10,969 bases of DNA from Baffinella frigidus (taxonomy: Eukaryota > Cryptophyceae > Cryptomonadales > Baffinellaceae). Positions 10,101 to 10,969 of this stretch are shown here, piece by piece. A program made the position numbers and the translations under genes. Position 1 is the first letter of the stretch; every line of letters begins with the position of its first letter. The notes beneath the pieces are model-generated. The model made no database searches and had not been told where the DNA came from. It worked only from the letters and a program-made list of their open reading frames with translations. Location of the stretch: assembly GCA_026770585.1 (NCBI GenBank), contig MU646333.1, forward strand, positions 604,014 to 614,982, written 5' to 3'.

Positions 10101-10145
10101 GGGTTCGGGGGCGTCAACGCATGCCTCCTCTTCGCCAGCCTCTGA
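401..10145 (+). CDS. OXSM: 3-oxoacyl-[ACP] synthase, mitochondrial KAS/FabF type, 3' half (8 exons, 5'-partial)
   Basis: Joined exons: 401-485, 1841-1939, 2577-2643, 5568-5645, 7402-7471, 8073-8171, 8655-8765, 10072-10145. All introns are GT-AG and every phase matches. The product is 226 residues plus stop, about the C-terminal half of a KAS/FabF enzyme (usual length a little over 400). KAS enzymes condense malonyl-ACP with acyl-ACP by decarboxylative Claisen condensation. The mitochondrial form feeds octanoyl-ACP into lipoate synthesis. Landmarks in order: [49 protein letters not shown], catalytic His in [11 protein letters not shown], Lys/His in [39 protein letters not shown]. The catalytic Cys and targeting peptide lie upstream of the window. 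The C-terminus (LLFASL) and the FND-x-P spacer resemble plant mitochondrial KAS more than plastid KAS I, which is a judgement from memory. Exon boundaries are predictions. No inactivating lesion is visible in the intact exon set. Confidence 0.9.
486..807 (+). other. Intron 1, first part: no recognised gene
   Basis: A fragmentary coding-like stretch (511-660) has open frames of about 27 codons in different phases with no recognised family. 662-722 carries CTACGGGT and CCTACCGTAGGATCCTAGG pieces akin to family A/B element interiors. Confidence 0.5.
808..949 (+). repeat. 142-base module, inverted partner of 8945-9195
   Basis: TGCTGGGCAAACACACGGCA, a CATACCGTGT hairpin, ATAAGTCAATATGATCC and GTGGTGGTAGTCATAACGGG recur in reverse complement at 8945-9195. 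That copy contains an extra element (9021-9124). This copy lacks it and so serves as an empty site. A shorter relative of the ACACACGGCATGG part occurs near 3995-4012. Confidence 0.85.
1139..1262. repeat. Compound palindrome with CCACGCCAG ends
   Basis: Imperfect inverted ends (CCACGCCAG...CTGGCGTGG) enclose a perfect 20-base palindrome CCACGACAGATCTGTCGTGG (1174-1193) and a TCAAGGG-TTTT-CCCTTGA hairpin (1206-1223). It may be a small foldback element. No second copy was seen here. Confidence 0.55.
1294..1445. mobile_element. Palindromic MITE-like element, family D, copy 1
   Basis: The outer arms (GATCTCATAGGAAAACGG and its near complement) enclose the family D core ATGAAAATTACTACAC...GTGTAGTAAATTTCAT. 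The right end overlaps the start of the exon 2 copy at 1441. Confidence 0.75.
1441..1489 (+). pseudogene. Decayed copy of KAS exon 2 (5' half)
   Basis: The frame reads [16 protein letters not shown] and is then cut off by telomere-like sequence. Its first five bases overlap the right arm of the palindromic element at 1294-1445. Confidence 0.78.
1564..1696. mobile_element. Palindromic MITE-like element, family D, copy 2
   Basis: Near-perfect arms (CCGGGAACAAGTATTTTTCT) run between CTCATCC and GGATTAG ends. The same GAAATTTACTACAC...GTGTAGTAATTTTCAT core and a GGACGTGACC loop are present. Confidence 0.8.
1713..1757 (+). pseudogene. Decayed copy of KAS exon 2 (5' half, frameshifted)
   Basis: This aligns with the start of exon 2 from a CTCCCAG acceptor-like site. 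A 4-base loss before the TTCGATTCG stretch shifts the frame. The similarity ends after GTGATG, the same point as in the 1441-1489 copy, and a CCCTAAA-like tract follows. The two copies therefore share one history. Confidence 0.72.
1841..1939 (+). CDS. OXSM: KAS exon 2 (SEASRPFD...GEGAGV...EEYESAK)
   Basis: The acceptor is CCCAACAG ending at 1840, after a C-rich telomere-derived stretch. The frame reads [19 protein letters not shown], then [13 protein letters not shown]. This is the highly conserved [14 protein letters not shown] block of KAS enzymes, with Cys where Asp is usual before GFVMGEG. The donor GTCCCC at 1940 is weak, but the two leftover bases CG join the G at 2577 to give Arg and the expected KRRGA context. 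Decayed copies lie at 1441-1489 and 1713-1757. Confidence 0.9.
2099..2218 (+). repeat. ~120-base repeat, inverted partner of 5026-5146
   Basis: CCGTCGACACTGCCCCACCC, GAAACCGGAGTCACGGGTGT and GACTATGAATACAT recur in reverse complement at 5026-5146 with high identity. Both copies end in CCCTAAA repeats. Together they flank exon 3. Confidence 0.88.
2205..2345. repeat. Interstitial telomere-like CCCTAAA tract, intron 2
   Basis: Imperfect CCCTAAA units with variants such as CCCTACG and CCCTACA. Shorter tracts occur at about 1500-1560, 1775-1815, 1955-1985 and 8000-8030. Confidence 0.9.
2408..2512. mobile_element. MITE-like element, family B (TATCCCTTAAGTG ends), copy 1
   Basis: Ends TATCTCTTAAGTG and a degenerate complement. 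The inside has AGGTCCTAGGCAGGTCCTAG and CCCTACGGTAGGGCG, in opposite orientation to 7624-7726. Confidence 0.7.
2577..2643 (+). CDS. OXSM: KAS exon 3 (RGARIYAEI...GGDANHVT)
   Basis: The acceptor AG is at 2575-2576, after telomere-like CAACCCTAAAACC and a T-rich tract. The donor GTACCA starts at 2644. With the G at 2577 completing a codon, the frame reads [20 protein letters not shown], then VT. This equals the RGAxIYAExxGYGxSGDAxH segment of FabF/KAS. It ends in phase 0, exactly where exon 4 begins with APEADG. It is the only exon for which I found no extra copy. Confidence 0.88.
2644..3061 (+). other. Intron 3, first part: small repeats only
   Basis: The GACTTAGTGTCGCTTTAC motif recurs as 2872-2893 and 2940-2961, with an inverted version at 2920-2942. 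A 16-base palindrome AAAGTTGATCAACTTT lies at 2822-2837. A minus-strand open frame (2690-2935) has no recognised homology. Confidence 0.5.
3062..3247. mobile_element. Palindromic element, family C, ~73-base inverted arms
   Basis: Arms 3062-3134 and 3175-3247 begin GCATG-TAGAGCGCTGTGCA and meet around GGAGCCATTTTGTC. A 40-base AT-rich centre separates them. Single copy in the window. It abuts the polymerase B fragment. Confidence 0.78.
3247..3369 (+). pseudogene. Fragment of a family B DNA polymerase (exo III region, Polinton/plasmid-virus type)
   Basis: The open frame reads [18 protein letters not shown], then [17 protein letters not shown]. This resembles the YHDLYLKTDVLLLADV segment of protein-primed-type DNA polymerase B proteins of Polinton/Maverick elements, linear plasmids and related viruses. 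Tyr (3334-3336) and Asp (3346-3348) fit the Yx3D exonuclease III motif. Only about 40 codons remain. On the left it stops at the end of the palindromic element 3062-3247. On the right it is replaced at CCACACGAGG by a repeat shared with 9719-9793. AT-rich codons differ from the GC-rich KAS exons, which suggests transfer from a mobile element. No polymerase motifs A-C are present. Confidence 0.65.
3363..3435 (+). repeat. Half copy of the foldback element 9719-9793
   Basis: CCACACGAGGCTACCCAGGC through GGGAAATGATCACGTT aligns with 9719-9793. The other half and the tight hairpin are missing. It truncates the polymerase B fragment. Confidence 0.7.
3436..3800 (+). other. Intron 3, middle: nothing recognised
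   Basis: AT-richer, no clear coding fragment. GCGTTCTTGGAGCCATTAG and GCGTTCTTGAAGCCG form a short direct repeat near 3621-3655. Confidence 0.4.
3801..3960. mobile_element. MITE-like element, family A variant with AAACTCCCG ends
   Basis: Inverted ends AAACTCCCGGAAAGTTGGG / TCATTTTCGGGAGTTT. The interior CCTACGGTAGGAGGTCCTAG is shared with the other family A elements, although their ends differ. Confidence 0.75.
4081..4173. repeat. GA microsatellite
   Basis: (GA)n at 4081-4126 and 4138-4173, broken by GCGCGCGAAC. It runs into the inverted exon 1 copy. Confidence 0.9.
4173..4206 (-). pseudogene. Decayed inverted copy of KAS exon 1 in intron 3
   Basis: On the minus strand the reading is [12 protein letters not shown], then LSLSLS from a CT tract. 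It matches the first half of exon 1, fused directly to a 4081-4173 GA/CT microsatellite. It lies about 3.7 kb from the intact exon and on the opposite strand, next to two exon 4 fragments. Confidence 0.7.
4217..4251 (+). pseudogene. Decayed copy of KAS exon 4, left of a MITE
   Basis: CCAG, a short piece of the APE start, then GGGGCGCTCCGCGTGATG as in exon 4, with an internal deletion. The copy stops where the palindromic element at 4253 begins. Confidence 0.6.
4253..4403. mobile_element. MITE-like element, family A, copy 1 (right end truncated)
   Basis: Left end TAGGCTAACGGCCTGAAAAT, interior CTACGGTAGGAGGTCCTAGG, right end ACCCCATTTTTGGTCA without the last ten bases. It lies between two exon 4 fragments. 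Confidence 0.82.
4402..4435 (+). pseudogene. Decayed copy of KAS exon 4, right of a MITE
   Basis: The frame GALRVMRAV matches exon 4. It starts exactly at the right edge of the element at 4253-4403. With 4217-4251 it forms a direct repeat of about 18 bases around that element. Confidence 0.62.
4552..4724. mobile_element. Palindromic MITE-like element, family D, copy 3
   Basis: Ends CTCATCC and GGATTAG, with arms CCCGCCAGGTATTTG and complement. The core is ATGAAAATTACCACAC...GTGTAGTAAATTTCGT. The loop GGTCACGTCC is the reverse complement of that in copy 2. Confidence 0.8.
4737..4754. repeat. CA microsatellite
   Basis: Short (CA)n run in intron 3. Confidence 0.85.
4793..5003 (+). repeat. Direct duplication, left half (partner 5388-5600)
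   Basis: GCAGTGCTTGACAAAGAGAT, an exon 4 copy, TTGACGAT-TTGGTACTAAAC, TTCATTGTTTCCGTGGAC and a second exon 4 copy occur in the same order in both halves. Confidence 0.85.
4834..4870 (+). pseudogene. Decayed copy of KAS exon 4 (first 12 codons)
   Basis: Preceded by GGGCAG, it reads [12 protein letters not shown] and then leaves homology. It is part of the left half of the ~210-base direct duplication 4793-5003 / 5388-5600. Confidence 0.72.
4984..5013 (+). pseudogene. Decayed copy of KAS exon 4 with internal deletion
   Basis: After GCGCAG it reads ALETDGAG. A loss of about 10 bases then removes the ALR segment before GTGATGCG. It corresponds in position to intact exon 4 in the other half of the direct duplication. 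Confidence 0.65.
5026..5146 (-). repeat. Inverted partner of 2099-2218
   Basis: Reverse complement of 2099-2218, in intron 3. Preceded by GGTTTAGGGTTTAGGGTTTA. Confidence 0.88.
5222..5380. repeat. CAGACA/CACCGACA minisatellite, CT run and poly-C
   Basis: About 100 bases of (CAGACA)n with CACCGA variants, then CTCTCT, CACACA and a poly-C run near 5368-5380. The repeat explains the long SVSV and HRHR open frames here. Confidence 0.9.
5388..5600 (+). repeat. Direct duplication, right half, containing intact exon 4
   Basis: Same order as 4793-5003. The second exon 4 copy here is the intact exon. Confidence 0.85.
5429..5469 (+). pseudogene. Decayed copy of KAS exon 4
   Basis: After GGGCAG it reads [12 protein letters not shown] and then departs. 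It lies 139 bases before the intact exon and matches the 4834-4870 copy at a spacing of 595 bases. Confidence 0.72.
5568..5645 (+). CDS. OXSM: KAS exon 4 ([17 protein letters not shown]...LTPSE)
   Basis: The acceptor is GTTGCAG ending at 5567. The frame reads [19 protein letters not shown], then GGLTPSE. It matches the TAPxxDGxGAxRxMxxALxxAGLxPxxI segment of KAS. The donor GTCATA at 5646 is weak but leaves phase 0, which fits exon 5. It is the only intact member of a set of six; five shorter copies lie upstream between 4217 and 5469. Its upstream intron end is part of a roughly 210-base direct duplication (4793-5003 and 5388-5600). Confidence 0.88.
5646..6379 (+). other. Intron 4, first part: repeats without a gene
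   Basis: Apart from the inverted repeat at 5885-5990, AGCCCCGGGTCTG occurs at 6070 and 6342, each followed after a spacer by GCGTGTGGTGGTGAAA, so this stretch is partly duplicated into 6340-6420. GGTCTCCTCA/TGAGGAGACC near 5731-5757 forms a hairpin. Confidence 0.45.
5885..5990 (+). repeat. ~105-base repeat, inverted partner of 7539-7644
   Basis: CCACTTAAGGGATAGGAAG, the GTGTGTCAACTTTTGCA tandem and GAGTGTGGAGAGGGAGCAGC match 7539-7644 in reverse complement with only a few differences. It includes an inverted copy of the exon 6 acceptor region. Confidence 0.88.
6380..6609 (+). repeat. 64-base direct repeats around a ~102-base insert
   Basis: 6380-6443 and 6546-6609 share TTACGATCCTTGATGGAGAA, GCGTG, GTGGTGAAATTTACTGGGTA and CCCATAAAATCGCGC. 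The insert 6444-6545 is GC-rich. A related piece is at 2026-2084. Confidence 0.8.
6592..6947 (+). repeat. Tandem repeat, 141-base period (AATCGCGCAATC unit)
   Basis: GGTTCCACTTTTGCTTTGAG starts at 6707 and 6848, a 141-base period. AAATCGCGCAATCGTGGATG and TTGAATCGCGCAATCATGG recur in each unit and in 6592-6668. On the minus strand this gives repeated RTSTIARF-like frames, but these break and do not form a gene. Confidence 0.8.
6994..7024. repeat. 11-base-stem hairpin (GCCCTAGACTC)
   Basis: GCCCTAGACTC and GAGTCTAGGGC pair around CGCAGGTTAT. A related hairpin (CTAGGCTC...GAGCCTAG, also with AGGTTATGAG) lies at 121-162, before the exon 1 copies. The two probably share descent. Confidence 0.65.
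7089..7115 (+). pseudogene. Decayed copy of KAS exon 5 (first 8 codons)
   Basis: After GCGCAG it reads VGHVKCHA and then diverges. It retains the histidine but loses the TSTPVGD part. Confidence 0.65.
7211..7262 (+). pseudogene. Copy of KAS exon 5 lacking the catalytic histidine
   Basis: After GGCCAG it reads [17 protein letters not shown]. An exact 12-base in-frame deletion removes NCHA, including the catalytic His of the intact exon. No GTACAG donor follows. If spliced in by mistake it would keep frame locally but give an inactive enzyme. Confidence 0.75.
7402..7471 (+). CDS. OXSM: KAS exon 5 with first catalytic histidine ([15 protein letters not shown])
   Basis: The acceptor is GGTCAG ending at 7401 and the donor is GTACAG at 7472, the same hexamer as the exon 7 donor. 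The frame reads [20 protein letters not shown], then AIT plus one base. It matches the invariant YVNAHATSTPxGDxxEAxAI block, with the catalytic His codon at 7420-7422. Cys replaces the usual Ala before this His, and GH replaces the usual aromatic pair. Two damaged copies lie upstream (7089-7115 and 7211-7262). A pair of ~105-base inverted repeats flanks the exon (5885-5990 and 7539-7644). Confidence 0.92.
7539..7644 (-). repeat. Inverted partner of 5885-5990
   Basis: Contains two AAAAGTTGACACACTG repeats and the split exon 6 copy start. With its partner it brackets exon 5. Confidence 0.88.
7561..7755 (+). pseudogene. Upstream copy of KAS exon 6 start, split by a MITE
   Basis: 7561-7623 repeats the AAAGTTGACA-rich intron end, the GCGCAG acceptor and the first ten bases of exon 6. 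After the element at 7624-7726 the homology resumes (7728-7755) with sequence matching exon 6 GACGCGCCGGCTCCGCTGGT. A short exon copy was therefore present before the element arrived. Confidence 0.75.
7624..7726. mobile_element. MITE-like element, family B, copy 2, inserted in an exon 6 copy
   Basis: Ends ATCCCTTAAGTG / CACTCAAGGGAT, inside CCCTAGGACCTGCCTAGGACC. The flanks join into continuous exon 6 homology, so the element borders are well defined. Confidence 0.82.
7781..7942. mobile_element. MITE-like element, family A, copy 2 (complete)
   Basis: Both ends are present (ATAGGCTAACGGCCTGAAAA and complement with one change). A strong internal palindrome has the loop GGGATCCTAGGACCAAAAAG. 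Flanking CATTTG and AATTTG may be a degraded target duplication. Confidence 0.85.
8073..8171 (+). CDS. OXSM: KAS exon 6 with catalytic Lys/His ([17 protein letters not shown])
   Basis: The acceptor is TGCGCAG ending at 8072 and the donor is GTCAGC at 8172. With the G carried from exon 5, the frame reads [13 protein letters not shown], then [20 protein letters not shown]. The conserved Lys (8114-8116) and second catalytic His (8129-8131) are present. The segment between exon 5 EAxAI and the SxK motif is a few residues shorter than in E. coli FabF. The intron after it is phase 1. Two downstream tandem copies (8236-8295, 8397-8456) keep the core. An upstream copy (7561-7755) is split by a MITE. 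Confidence 0.93.
8236..8295 (+). pseudogene. Tandem copy of KAS exon 6 core (6b)
   Basis: It reads [19 protein letters not shown] without damage and ends at ACAG/GT like exon 6. It lacks the [13 protein letters not shown] lead and has no clear acceptor; AAAAG at 8237-8241 is the only candidate. Confidence 0.8.
8397..8456 (+). pseudogene. Tandem copy of KAS exon 6 core (6c)
   Basis: Same protein core as 8236-8295 and same ACAG/GT end. Their donors are exactly 161 bases apart, which defines a tandem unit that includes intronic TATAGACCTTAC sequence. Differences from 6b are few and mostly silent. Confidence 0.8.
8622..8651. repeat. Telomere-like tract at the exon 7 acceptor
   Basis: CCCTAAACCCCAAACCCC units end three bases before the CAG acceptor of exon 7 and probably act as its pyrimidine tract. 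Confidence 0.85.
8655..8765 (+). CDS. OXSM: KAS exon 7 ([15 protein letters not shown]...[13 protein letters not shown])
   Basis: The acceptor CCCCAG ends at 8654, directly after a telomere-like CCCTAAACCCC tract. The donor is GTACAG at 8766. With the G from exon 6 the frame reads [20 protein letters not shown], then [17 protein letters not shown]. The first half is the classic KAS LAxxHxxVPPTxNL segment. The second half is lineage-specific and Ala/Pro-rich. It leaves phase 1, which fits exon 8. Fragments of its 3' half recur in intron 7. Confidence 0.92.
8842..8887 (+). pseudogene. Fragment of KAS exon 7 ([10 protein letters not shown] part)
   Basis: It aligns with the 3' half of exon 7 and reads [15 protein letters not shown]. 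It lies 77 bases after the exon 7 donor. Confidence 0.7.
8925..8953 (+). pseudogene. Short fragment of KAS exon 7 3' end
   Basis: CATATCCGGCACTCCGCCCC followed by CGCC matches the VSGAPAPAP end of exon 7. It abuts the inverted-repeat module at 8945-9195. Confidence 0.5.
8945..9195 (-). repeat. Inverted partner of module 808-949, with inserted element
   Basis: Reverse complement of 808-949 with about 100 extra bases (9021-9124). The pair lies in introns 1 and 7 and so spans exons 2-7 as an inverted repeat. Confidence 0.85.
9021..9124. mobile_element. MITE-like element, family B, copy 3, with empty-site partner
   Basis: Ends TATCCATTAAGTG / CCACTTAAGGGATA. Its flanks (TTGACTTA and TACAAAAA) are contiguous in the inverted partner at 808-949, so borders are known. 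The junction adds up to the empty site with no clear target duplication beyond TA. Confidence 0.82.
9243..9268 (+). pseudogene. Short fragment of KAS exon 7 beside a MITE
   Basis: CATCGCTCAACATCGTTTC followed by TGGCGC matches exon 7 around SLNIVSG. An inverted echo of it (AACGATGTTGA) precedes the element at 9282, and ATGTTGAGCG follows its other end. Confidence 0.5.
9282..9443. mobile_element. MITE-like element, family A, copy 3 (complete, loop inverted)
   Basis: Ends as in copy 2. The central loop is in the opposite orientation (CTTCTTGGTCCTAGGATCCC). Flanking GATGTTG and GAATGTTG may be the target duplication, inside exon 7-like sequence. Confidence 0.85.
9475..9980. mobile_element. ~500-base foldback element bordered by telomere-type repeats
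   Basis: Outer arms 9475-9550 and 9903-9980 pair (TTTAGGG, GATCCACGGCT, GCCTGCAATATGCACATGGG, CGTTA). Inner arms 9719-9780 and 9838-9901 pair (CCACACGAGGCT). The centre is a perfect 19-base hairpin GATCACGTTTCCGTACGGA with a 2-base loop (9779-9818). The left arm carries 168 unpaired bases (9551-9718) with exon 7-like fragments. Confidence 0.75.
9566..9696 (+). pseudogene. Two short exon 7-like fragments (TTGAGCTCAACATCG)
   Basis: TTGAGCTCAACATCG occurs at 9566-9580 and 9666-9680. The second is followed by CCCGCGCCCGCTGCAG, reminiscent of the APAPA end of exon 7, and then by GTGCGC, a donor-like site. The short match makes the origin likely but not certain. Confidence 0.4.
9965..10058. repeat. 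Telomere-like tract at the exon 8 acceptor
   Basis: About 13 CCCTAAA-like units followed by poly-C and GCGCAG. Together they form the 3' end of intron 7. Confidence 0.9.
10072..10145 (+). CDS. OXSM: KAS terminal exon 8 ([14 protein letters not shown]...stop)
   Basis: The acceptor is GCGCAG ending at 10071, after CCCTAAACCCTAAACCCTA and a poly-C run. With the carried G the frame reads [20 protein letters not shown], then FASL and TGA (10143-10145). NSFGFGGxNA is the signature glycine-rich gate at the end of KAS enzymes; Val stands where Thr is usual. Two further intact versions (10208-10266 and 10804-10877) could be used in its place. No AATAAA follows closely. A green-algal-style TGTAA occurs at 10349-10353, but its relevance is unknown. 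Confidence 0.93.
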
Positions 10146-10207
10146 AGCCAAACCACCACTTCAAGTAGAATCCATGCCTCCTATCAGAGTTTGGGTTTTC
10201 TCCCCAG

Positions 10208-10266
10208 GAGATAACTCGTTCGGTTTCGGGGGCGTTAACGCATTCCTCCTCTTCTCCCGCCTCTGA
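10208..10266 (+). CDS. OXSM: Alternative KAS terminal exon 8b, open and in phase
   Basis: After a good acceptor (CTCCCCAG ending at 10207), the same phase 1 gives [19 protein letters not shown] and TGA (10264-10266). It lacks the LKAAL lead of exon 8 and changes the C-terminus (SRL in place of ASL). It keeps the NSFGFGG gate intact. The 25 bases after its stop are nearly identical to those after exon 8, so the unit was duplicated with its 3' flank. It may be an alternative last exon or simply a recent copy. Confidence 0.6.
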
Positions 10267-10396
10267 AGCCAAACCACCACTTCAAGTAGAGTTCAGTAAA
10301 GTCGTGGCTTGCAGTAGAGGTCGGTTTCTGTCCCCAGGAGACCCCTACTGTAATGTGCTCCAGTGCGGCCCCCTGAACCCGAGCTCCTTCGGTTAT

Positions 10397-10560
10397 ACTT
10401 GAAGTGGTGGTTTGGCTTCAGAATTCATGCCTCCTAGTAGAGTTCGGTTTCTGTCCCCAGGAGACAACTTCTTGGGTTTCCCCAAAAAACCGGCGTCAAG
10501 GCATGCCTCCTCGTGTGCGAAACCCAAGGAGTTGTCTCCTGGGGAGAGAAACCGAACTCT
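10397..10560 (-). repeat. Inverted copies of the terminal-exon flanks
   Basis: 10397-10422 is the reverse complement of the TGAAGCCAAACCACCACTTC tail after exon 8. 10524-10560 is the reverse complement of the exon 8c start and its upstream GTTTCTGTCCCCAG region. The terminal-exon array therefore mixes orientations. Confidence 0.7.
10457..10505 (+). pseudogene. Degenerate terminal-exon copy 8c
   Basis: After TCCCCAG the start GDN is kept, but FGFGG is replaced by LGFPKKP through base changes and small indels. The tail CATGCCTCCTC is still recognisable. Confidence 0.65.
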
Positions 10561-10580
10561 ACTATGGAGAGGGAGCAGCG

Positions 10581-10640
10581 AGGAGACAACTCCTTGGGTT
10601 TTTTGGGGGGGGCGTCAAGGCATGCCTTTTCGTGGCGCGC
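10581..10640 (+). pseudogene. Degenerate terminal-exon copy 8d
   Basis: It starts GAGACAACTCCTTGGG like 8b/8c, then a T/G homopolymer run replaces the FGFGG codons and shifts the frame. GGCGTCAAGGCATGCC and a GCGCGCCTGTCAAGCC tail identify it. Confidence 0.6.
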
Positions 10641-10710
10641 CTGTCAAGCCAAGGATTTTGCCTCTGGGGACAGAGACGCACACACAAAGTCGCGGACGGG
10701 AATATCTCGT

Positions 10711-10767
10711 AAGTGCTCAGTGGGATCATACGCCCTACGGTAGGGCCCTAGGACCTGCCTAGGACCA
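10711..10767. mobile_element. MITE-like element, family B, partial copy 4
   Basis: CTCGTAAGTGCTCAGTGGGA resembles the left end. CATACGCCCTACGGTAGGGC and CCTAGGACCTGCCTAGGACC are the family interior. The right end is missing. Confidence 0.65.
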
Positions 10768-10803
10768 TTTGTTTAAACGATAAACAATAAACGCCGCGCG
10801 TAG

Positions 10804-10877
10804 GGCTGAAGGCGGCGCTGAACAACTCCTTTGGTTTCGGAGGCGTCAACGCATGCCTCCTCTTCGCGTGCCTATGA
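10804..10877 (+). CDS. OXSM: Alternative KAS terminal exon 8e, open and in phase
   Basis: The acceptor is GCGTAG ending at 10803. In phase 1 the frame reads [20 protein letters not shown], then FACL and TGA (10875-10877). It differs from exon 8 in protein only by S to C, but carries several third-position changes (for example TCC TTT GGT for TCG TTC GGG). That pattern suggests selection on protein sequence after copying. It lies after a partial TATCCCTTAAGTG-family element. It could be an alternative last exon or the last exon of a partial gene duplicate. Confidence 0.6.
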
Positions 10878-10911
10878 AGCCATGCCGTTTACTCCTGAGG
10901 GCAGTGGGGGG

Positions 10912-10969
10912 AGAGAGAAAGCCTCTGAAGCTTTCTCTCTGTCTCCCTCCCTCCCTCCCTCCCTCCCTC
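10912..10969. repeat. Hairpin and CCCT microsatellite at window end
   Basis: GAGAGAAAGC and GCTTTCTCTC pair around CTCTGAA, then (CCCT)n to the window edge. The CCTCTGAAGC centre resembles the tail of the terminal exon copies. Confidence 0.7.

Overview
Organism and content. This window is eukaryotic nuclear DNA. It holds a spliced gene with GT-AG introns, many interstitial CCCTAAA-type (TTTAGGG, Arabidopsis-type telomere) repeats, large GA/CT microsatellites and many short palindromic MITE-like elements. The telomere-type repeat and the protein type point to an alga or another plastid-lineage protist. The exact lineage cannot be read from the sequence.

Main gene. The + strand carries the 3' half of one gene for a type II 3-oxoacyl-[acyl-carrier-protein] synthase (KAS/FabF family). 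It most resembles mitochondrial KAS (OXSM/mtKAS). Eight exons were rebuilt by reading short frames and matching intron phases: 401-485, 1841-1939, 2577-2643, 5568-5645, 7402-7471, 8073-8171, 8655-8765 and 10072-10145 (stop TGA). They total 683 nt, which is two bases completing a codon plus 227 codons. They read without a stop from the GG-x-ES region through both catalytic histidines (NCHATST and KGAIGHLLG) to the NNSFGFGG C-terminus. The 5' half, with the catalytic cysteine, lies outside the window. No exon exceeds 111 bases, so most long open frames here are chance or microsatellite translations.

Layout. 1-400: decayed copies of exon 1 in both orientations with CT/GA tracts. 486-1840 (intron 1): an inverted-repeat module and two palindromic elements next to decayed copies of exon 2. 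1940-2576 (intron 2): telomere-like repeats and a TATCCCTTAAGTG element. 2644-5567 (intron 3): a large palindromic element, a DNA polymerase B fragment, more MITE-like elements, GA and CA tracts and five decayed exon 4 copies. 5646-7401 (intron 4): tandem and dispersed repeats and two decayed exon 5 copies. 7472-8072 (intron 5): a decayed exon 6 copy split by a MITE. 8172-8654 (intron 6): two tandem extra copies of exon 6. 8766-10071 (intron 7): exon 7 fragments, three MITE-like or palindromic elements and telomere repeats. 10146-10969: further copies of the terminal exon, two of them intact.

What stands out. Seven of the eight exons occur more than once, with one intact copy and one or more decayed copies around it (I call these exon echoes). 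Full decayed copies mostly lie upstream for exons 1-5 and downstream for exons 6-8. The terminal exon has three intact open versions that could act as alternative last exons. Palindromic elements have landed in or beside these copies. Two families of palindromes share a core but have different arms.
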